Shown here: one piece after another, positions 31,304 through 35,903 of the stretch
Position numbering within the stretch: the stretch's first letter is position 1
How the letters are laid out: each line of letters starts with the position of its first letter
Assembly (NCBI GenBank): GCA_028820505.1
Contig: JAPPIT010000153.1
Span: forward strand, 1-35,903
Direction: 5' to 3'
DNA: 35,903 bases
From: Defluviicoccus sp.
GTDB taxonomy: Bacteria > Pseudomonadota > Alphaproteobacteria > MPNO01
The notes under the pieces: generated by a model
The model's database searches: none
What the model saw: the letters and a program-made list of their open reading frames with translations, nothing else
What the model was told of the DNA's origin: nothing
Translations under genes and position numbers: made by a program

Positions 31304-32536
31304 ATGACGCGCGACGAGTCGCTCAACATGACGCTGATCGCCCACGATCCGCTGGCCGGATGGGGCGGCATGGGCGAGGGGATGGTGATCCAGGAGGCCG
31401 CCGGCGGGCGCCGCATCCTGTGGCTCGCGCACGAGGGGCCGCCCAAGAATTTCACCGGCGTCGACGTGACCGACCCGCGCAAGCCCAGGGTCGTCGTCCA
31501 GACCGATCTGGCGCACAACAACATGCGGTCCAACTCGCTCGACCTCGTGGGCGACATCATGGCGGTCGCCTACCAGACCCGCGGTCCGGGCGGGCTGATG
31601 GACCCGGGGTTCGGAATCGAGCCCGCGGGGATCGAGCTGTTCGACGTGAGCGATCCGGAATCGCCGAAAACGATCGGCTTCTTCGACTGTTCCGGGCCGC
31701 ACTCGATGGGGGTGCACCAGCTCTGGTTCGCCGACGGGAAGTACATCCACTTCTCCGGCGGCGCGGCCGATTTCGAGCCGACCCATCCGGCGGATTCGCA
31801 GTTCTACCGCTCGATCGACATTTCCGACCCGGCAAAGCCGGTCGAGGTCGGCCGCTGGTGGGTGCCGGGAACGCGCGTGGGTGACGACTCGCCCCCTCCG
31901 AAACGACATCCCACCTACGACATCGGCATCCGGGCGCACAACACGAATGTCTATCCGGAGCGACCGGACCGCGTCTATCTCGCCTATATCGACGGCGGGA
32001 TCTACATACTGGACATTTCCGAAATGTCGAACCCGACACCGGTCGGCCGCTGGAACCCGCACCCGCCGCAGAACGGGTTCAGCCATACCGTCCTGCCGCT
32101 GTTCGACCGCGACCTGCTGATCGTCAGCGACGAGTGCATCCAGGACGGCGGGCGGGACTGGCCCAAGCTCACCTGGGTGCTGGATGCGCGGGACGAGAGC
32201 AACCCGGTGCCGATCTCCACATTGCCGCTGCCGCCGGTCGAGGAGTTCGCCCAGCGCGGCGGGCGCTACGGGTCGCACAACATCCACGAGAACCAGCCGG
32301 GCTCGTTCTCGTCGGACACGCTGATCTTCGGCACCTATTTCAACGGCGGCATCCGGGTGCACGACGTTTCCGACCCGTACCGGCCGGAGGAGGTCGCGTA
32401 CTACGTGCCGGCGACGCCCGAGGGCTCGCGCGTCGGCGCGATCCAGCTCAACGACGTGTTCGTCGACGAGAACCGGCTCGTCTACACCGTCGACCGGTTC
32501 ACCGGCGGTCTCTACGTGCTGGAGCTCGATATCTGA
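31304..32536 (+). CDS. LVIVD-repeat beta-propeller-like protein
   Basis: This 410-residue protein is made of LVIVD repeats, which fold as a beta-propeller. Repeat units are seen as VTDPRKPRVV, VSDPESPKTI, ISDPAKPVEV, ISEMSNPTPV, ARDESNPVPI and VSDPYRPEEV, each followed by a short sheet. There is no signal peptide, although many relatives are exported. The His-rich phrases CSGPHSMGVHQLWF, RAHNTNVYP, NGFSHTVLP and GSHNIHENQPG suggest a metal site inside the propeller, which would suit its place after a COG0523 metallochaperone. The ribosome binding site is GGAGAAG, just upstream. It overlaps the convergent gene at 32512 by 25 bp. An enzymatic activity is not established for this family. Confidence 0.85.
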   Translation: MTRDESLNMTLIAHDPLAGWGGMGEGMVIQEAAGGRRILWLAHEGPPKNFTGVDVTDPRKPRVVVQTDLAHNNMRSNSLDLVGDIMAVAYQTRGPGGLMDPGFGIEPAGIELFDVSDPESPKTIGFFDCSGPHSMGVHQLWFADGKYIHFSGGAADFEPTHPADSQFYRSIDISDPAKPVEVGRWWVPGTRVGDDSPPPKRHPTYDIGIRAHNTNVYPERPDRVYLAYIDGGIYILDISEMSNPTPVGRWNPHPPQNGFSHTVLPLFDRDLLIVSDECIQDGGRDWPKLTWVLDARDESNPVPISTLPLPPVEEFAQRGGRYGSHNIHENQPGSFSSDTLIFGTYFNGGIRVHDVSDPYRPEEVAYYVPATPEGSRVGAIQLNDVFVDENRLVYTVDRFTGGLYVLELDI

Positions 32537-33213
32537 GGGTCGGCATAGGCCTCGATCCCGCGCGCCTTGAACGGGCCCGAGGGGATCGCGACGCCGTCGG
32601 CGAAGCGCTCGAAGAGGGGCGGAAGGCCGAGCGCCCCGATCTCCGAGCCCGGCGGACAGCGGATCGCCGTCACGCCCGCTCCTTCGAGCCTTGAAAGCTC
32701 GCGCCGCCTGTGCGGGTCGGGCGCGGCCCGGCCTTCGATCTCGACCGCCACGACTCCGGTCCCGGTCCAGAACGCGCAGTCGCAGCGGATCATGTCCCCG
32801 TCCGCGCGCAGGAATGCGCGCGGCAGCGGCCGCGGCGCGGCGAACGCGAAGGCGCGATAATCGAACAGCGAGTCCAGCCGGCCGAGCCGCGCCCTCAGCG
32901 TTTCCTCTTCGGCCTCGACACGGTTCCGCACATGCGCGAAGTAGCGCCGCAGAAACGCGGCCTGCGGCTTCGACCACGGATCGGCGCGGGCGAGCGTATC
33001 GTCCTCGATCTGGCGCAACTCTTCGTCCGGCGTGCCGCGCAGCGGCTGCGGGATCGCGTAGGGGCCGTCCTGCAGGCGGAGCGGCGCGCCGGCGGCCCGG
33101 TCGACGACGACATGCGGGACCGAACAGCGGAACCCGCCGCCGGGACCTTCCGAGATCCAGCCTTCGCGCCAGCGCGCGCAACCGTAGGGGATTATCAGCC
33201 GGTCGGCCGCCAT
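32512..33213 (-). CDS. Unknown protein with DUF559/Vsr-like nuclease-fold C terminus
   Basis: This is a 233-residue protein not recognised as a whole. The N-terminal half (1-125) has no clear domain (ADPWSKPQAAFLRRYFAHVR is amphipathic). The C-terminal part has CDCAFWTGTGVVAVEIEG, with Asp145, Glu158 and Glu160-Gly, followed by an RRRELSRLEGAGVTAIR helix-strand. This order fits the DUF559/Vsr branch of the PD-(D/E)XK fold, in which the pattern D...EIDG is common. Whether it still cuts DNA is uncertain, because the last acidic position is followed by Gly as in DUF559 and not by Lys. It lies 7 bp downstream of a RidA-family gene on the same strand, which suggests a two-gene operon. Confidence 0.65.
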   Translation of the reverse strand: MAADRLIIPYGCARWREGWISEGPGGGFRCSVPHVVVDRAAGAPLRLQDGPYAIPQPLRGTPDEELRQIEDDTLARADPWSKPQAAFLRRYFAHVRNRVEAEEETLRARLGRLDSLFDYRAFAFAAPRPLPRAFLRADGDMIRCDCAFWTGTGVVAVEIEGRAAPDPHRRRELSRLEGAGVTAIRCPPGSEIGALGLPPLFERFADGVAIPSGPFKARGIEAYADPQISSSST

Positions 33214-33220
33214 TCGGCGG

Positions 33221-33646
33221 TCAGTCGATCACCGCGATCGCGTTGATCTCGACCAGGCAGCGGGGGTCGGTCGCGAGCTGGACCACCTGGACGGTCGTGG
33301 TCGTCGGCTTGTTGTCGCCGAAATATTCGGCCCAGACCTTGTTGAGCGAATCCTGATCGGAGAGGTCGGTCACGAAGCGGTTGGCGCTGACGATGTCGGA
33401 GAAATCGGCGCCCACCGATTCCAGGCCGCGCCTCAACTGGTCGAGCGCCACGCGAGTCTGCCCCTCCATGTCGGCGGGCATATGGTCGAACTCCTCGGGA
33501 CGGTGCGGGTGGTGGTGGTAGACCGGCGCCGCCGTCACGCCGGCGAGGAACACCGTCTTTCCGCCGGTGACGGCGATCGCCGGGGCGTAGGGCATCCACA
33601 TGTCCGGCGCGTCGGGCCAGTGCACGTGCTCGATCGATTTCGCCAT
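33221..33646 (-). CDS. RidA family protein (second copy)
   Basis: This is a 141-residue RidA-fold protein with the start MPYAPAIAVTGGKTVFLAGVTAAP, the middle helix TRVALDQLRRGLESVGADFSDIVSANRFVTD and the C-terminal VVQLATDPRCLVEINAIAVID. The DPRCLVEINAIAV segment holds the conserved Arg and Glu of the enamine deaminase site (standard motif RxxVEIEAIA), so it looks catalytically competent. The His-rich loop YHHHPHRPEEFDH is unusual for the family. It has AGGGAG 6 nt before the ATG. It is divergent from the ThDP enzyme, with a palindromic element between. Confidence 0.9.
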   Translation of the reverse strand: MAKSIEHVHWPDAPDMWMPYAPAIAVTGGKTVFLAGVTAAPVYHHHPHRPEEFDHMPADMEGQTRVALDQLRRGLESVGADFSDIVSANRFVTDLSDQDSLNKVWAEYFGDNKPTTTTVQVVQLATDPRCLVEINAIAVID

Positions 33647-33798
33647 CGTCGTCTCCCTGTCTCGGACGGGAACTCCCGGAGCTTATATACACGACTTGAC
33701 GGGCGCCCGGCCGGCGCGGTTCGTCGATGGGCGGGCCTCTCCGCCGCGGCCGGCACGCCGGCCGGGGACGCGCCGGCGAAGCCCGTCCCGCCCCACCG

Positions 33799-33911
33799 CG
33801 TCATGCTCGGCGAAGGCCGAGCATCCACGTTTTCGTTTCTTTTCTTCCTTTTTCTGCCTTCCGACCGCCCGAAAAAAACTCGTGGATGCTCGGCCTTCGC
33901 CGAGCATGACG
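33799..33911. repeat. Palindromic element, ctcggcgaaggccgag subtype, copy 2
   Basis: Perfect inverted arms of the type gtcatgctcggcgaaggccgagcatccacg (positions 33800-33829 and 33881-33910) flank a pyrimidine-rich spacer with runs of T and A. The spacer end cccgaaaaaaactcg is the reverse complement of the start of the spacer at 6174-6268, so the two copies are in opposite orientation. It lies in the 340-bp gap between the divergent RidA and ThDP-enzyme genes and leaves about 75 bp before the next start. Confidence 0.85.
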
Positions 33912-33986
33912 TGGGGGAGCCACCGCCCGCTTGGCACTGCCGCGGCGCGACGCCAGACTGGCGCCCGGCCGCACGAGGAGACGGGC

Positions 33987-35810
33987 ATGGACGAGCACGC
34001 AGACCGTTTCGCTTCCGAGGTTCCGGTCAACCTGCCGCGGAACCGGTCCGAGCCCGAATACGGCTCCGACCTGATCTGCGACCTGCTCCAGGCGATGGGG
34101 TTCGAGCATGTCATGCTCACCCCCGGTTCGAGCTTCCGGGGGCTCCACGATTCGCTGGTCAACCACACCCGCAACGCGCGGCCCGAGATCGTCCTCTGCG
34201 GCGCCGAGGAGATCGCGCTCCACATGGCGCAGGGCTACAGCAAGGTCACCGGCAAGGCGAGCCTGGTGATCCTCCACGACCTGGTCGGGCTGCAGCACGC
34301 GATGATGGCCTTCTACAACGCCTGGGCGGACGAGGTGCCGGTTCTCGTGCTGGGCGGATCGGGGCCGGCCGACCCCGCCGAACGCCGCGCCATCGACTGG
34401 CTTCACTCGGCCAACACGCAGTCCGAGTCGGTGCGGCCCTACACCAAGTGGACCGACGAGCCGCCGACGCTCGAGGCGACGTTCGACTCGGTCCTGCGCG
34501 CGCGGCGGATCGCGGAGAGCGCGCCGCAACGCCCGACCTACGTCTCGATCGACGCCGGGCTCCAGGAGGACCGGATCGACGGGGCGGCCGCGCTTCCCGA
34601 TGTGTCGCTGCCGCGATACCGGCCCGCGCCCCCCATCGCCGCGGCGGAGTCGGAAATCGCGGCGGCGGCGGACCTCCTCACCGGGGCATCCATGCCGCTC
34701 GTCTTCGGCGGACGCTTCGGCCGCCGGGCGGAGGCGGGACCGCCGCTCGTCAGGCTGATCGAGTTGCTGGGCGCCGCCTACCAGGACGGCACCGATATCG
34801 TCTGCGTCCCGACTTCCCATCCGCAGAACCTGAACGGCGGCTACCGGCCGCCGCCCAACCCGGTCCGCGGCGAATCCGATGTCGTGCTCGGAATCGACTG
34901 TCCCGACCTGACGGCGCTCGTGGGCGGCTATGCCGGCGCGCGGGGCGACATGCGGAACGCGATGACGGGCGAGCGCAAGGTGATCGACCTTTCGGTCAAC
35001 GATCTCGGCGTCGATCGCTGGTCGAACGCCGGCGGCGCGCTTGCGCCCCTCGATGTCCAATTGCTTGCCGACCCGATCCACGGGCTCCAACAGCTCCTCT
35101 CGGAAGTCGAGCGCCGGGCGGAAGGCGAACCCGCATGGTACCGCCGCGCCCAGGAGCGCCGCGCGGACCTCGCGCGACGCCACGAGGCGCTCCGCAAGGC
35201 CCAGCGCGAGCGGGCGGAGCGGGACTGGGACGCCGAGCCGATCTCCGTCCCCCGCATGATGGGCGAGCTGTGGCAGGCCGTCCGGGACCGCGACTGGGTT
35301 CTCGTCTCCCGCAACGGGCGCTGCTGGTACGAGGGGATCTGGGACTTCCCGGGCGCGGGCCGCTTCCTCGGCCACAACGGCGGCGGCGGGGTCGGCTACG
35401 GGCCGGGCGGGACGGTCGGCGCCGCGCTCGCGCTGCGCGGCAGCGGGAAACTCCCCCTCGCCATCCTCGGCGACGGCGACTTCACGATGAACCCGTCCGC
35501 GCTGTGGACGGCGGCGCATTACCGCATCCCGTGCCTGATCGTGCTGCACAACAACACCTCCTTCGGCAACGACGAGGAGCACCAGATCGCGCTTGCCGAA
35601 GCCCGCGGGCGTCCCGTCGACAACGCCTGGATCGGCCAGCGCATGGTCGCGCCGGAGCCGGACTATGCCGCGATAGCGCGCGGCTACGGCGCGTGGGGGG
35701 CGGGGCCGATTACCGATCCGTCGGACCTTGCGGACGCGTTCCGCGATGCGGTGGCCGAGGTCGCGCGCGGCGGCGTGGCGCTGGTCGACGTGCATACGCA
35801 GCTCAAGTAG
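33987..35810 (+). CDS. ThDP-dependent enzyme, acetolactate-synthase/benzoylformate-decarboxylase superfamily
   Basis: This 607-residue thiamine-diphosphate enzyme has the three-domain layout of its superfamily: N-terminal pyrimidine domain (about 25-190, with the activating Glu in CGAEEIALHMAQGYSKVTG), central domain (about 215-350) and C-terminal pyrophosphate domain (about 415-600). The ThDP/Mg motif GDG...NN is complete: ILGDGDFTMNPSALWTAAHY followed by CLIVLHNNTSFGNDEEH. The usual lysine/arginine-rich FAD-binding part of acetolactate synthase is not evident in the central domain. The start has GAGGAG 6 nt before the ATG. Substrate: a 2-oxo acid is likely, but which one is unknown. It stands alone at the right end of the window. 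Confidence 0.85.
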   Translation: MDEHADRFASEVPVNLPRNRSEPEYGSDLICDLLQAMGFEHVMLTPGSSFRGLHDSLVNHTRNARPEIVLCGAEEIALHMAQGYSKVTGKASLVILHDLVGLQHAMMAFYNAWADEVPVLVLGGSGPADPAERRAIDWLHSANTQSESVRPYTKWTDEPPTLEATFDSVLRARRIAESAPQRPTYVSIDAGLQEDRIDGAAALPDVSLPRYRPAPPIAAAESEIAAAADLLTGASMPLVFGGRFGRRAEAGPPLVRLIELLGAAYQDGTDIVCVPTSHPQNLNGGYRPPPNPVRGESDVVLGIDCPDLTALVGGYAGARGDMRNAMTGERKVIDLSVNDLGVDRWSNAGGALAPLDVQLLADPIHGLQQLLSEVERRAEGEPAWYRRAQERRADLARRHEALRKAQRERAERDWDAEPISVPRMMGELWQAVRDRDWVLVSRNGRCWYEGIWDFPGAGRFLGHNGGGGVGYGPGGTVGAALALRGSGKLPLAILGDGDFTMNPSALWTAAHYRIPCLIVLHNNTSFGNDEEHQIALAEARGRPVDNAWIGQRMVAPEPDYAAIARGYGAWGAGPITDPSDLADAFRDAVAEVARGGVALVDVHTQLK

Positions 35811-35841
35811 CGGCAGGCTCGTCAGGTATCTGCCCTCCTTG

Positions 35842-35903
<62 letters not shown>

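Overview
The window is about 36 kb of high-GC DNA that looks alphaproteobacterial. Evidence for this is the ATP12-type F1-ATPase chaperone, the short palindromic intergenic repeats of the kind common in Alphaproteobacteria (gtcatgcccgg...atccacg), and the mix of TRAP transporter, Rieske dioxygenase and other catabolic genes. The genus cannot be named from the sequence. The right end runs into long poly-G, which looks like a contig-end sequencing artefact.

Layout. 1-3.5 kb: two paralogous tyrosine recombinases on the minus strand, separated by a near-identical direct repeat of palindromic elements, followed by a gene-free stretch with spaced direct repeats that could be an attachment or control region. 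3.5-10 kb: housekeeping and scattered metabolic genes (a 4,5-dihydroxyphthalate-decarboxylase-like binding protein, radC, an exported metallo-beta-lactamase-fold protein, a nitroreductase, map, a CinA-type MoCF-domain protein, a tiny membrane protein and a phytanoyl-CoA-dioxygenase-like enzyme). 10-15.1 kb: a composite inverted repeat, then a HpaB-type flavin monooxygenase with a complete TRAP transporter (dctP, dctQ, dctM). 15.3-18.1 kb: tRNA-Leu(UAA), a RidA protein, a GFA-fold protein and a 541-residue unrecognised protein with a PD-(D/E)XK-like nuclease signature, its own promoter and a leader terminator. 18.1-20 kb: a two-subunit Rieske dioxygenase.

20-26.4 kb is the most coherent region. 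On the plus strand are a 61-residue FdrA-tail-like protein, a YlbE/AllG homologue and a FdrA/AllF homologue. Convergent to them are a DUF2877 (YlbF/AllH) gene and carbamate kinase. Divergent from the kinase is a PucG-like ureidoglycine-glyoxylate aminotransferase. Together they predict ureidoglycine + glyoxylate -> oxalurate + glycine, then oxalurate + phosphate -> oxamate + carbamoyl phosphate, then carbamoyl phosphate + ADP -> ATP: a short ATP-yielding end to purine-ring catabolism. FdrA appears to be split into two genes at opposite ends of its operon.

26.4-35.8 kb: ATP12 chaperone, lipB, tRNA-Leu(GAG) with a strong terminator, mgtE, an operon of a PuuE-like metal-less deacetylase-fold hydrolase with a COG0523 GTPase and a LVIVD-repeat protein, a RidA plus DUF559-like pair, and a ThDP-dependent enzyme. 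Several intergenic regions hold palindromic elements of at least two families. All functions are assigned by reading the sequence and from family knowledge; no search was run.
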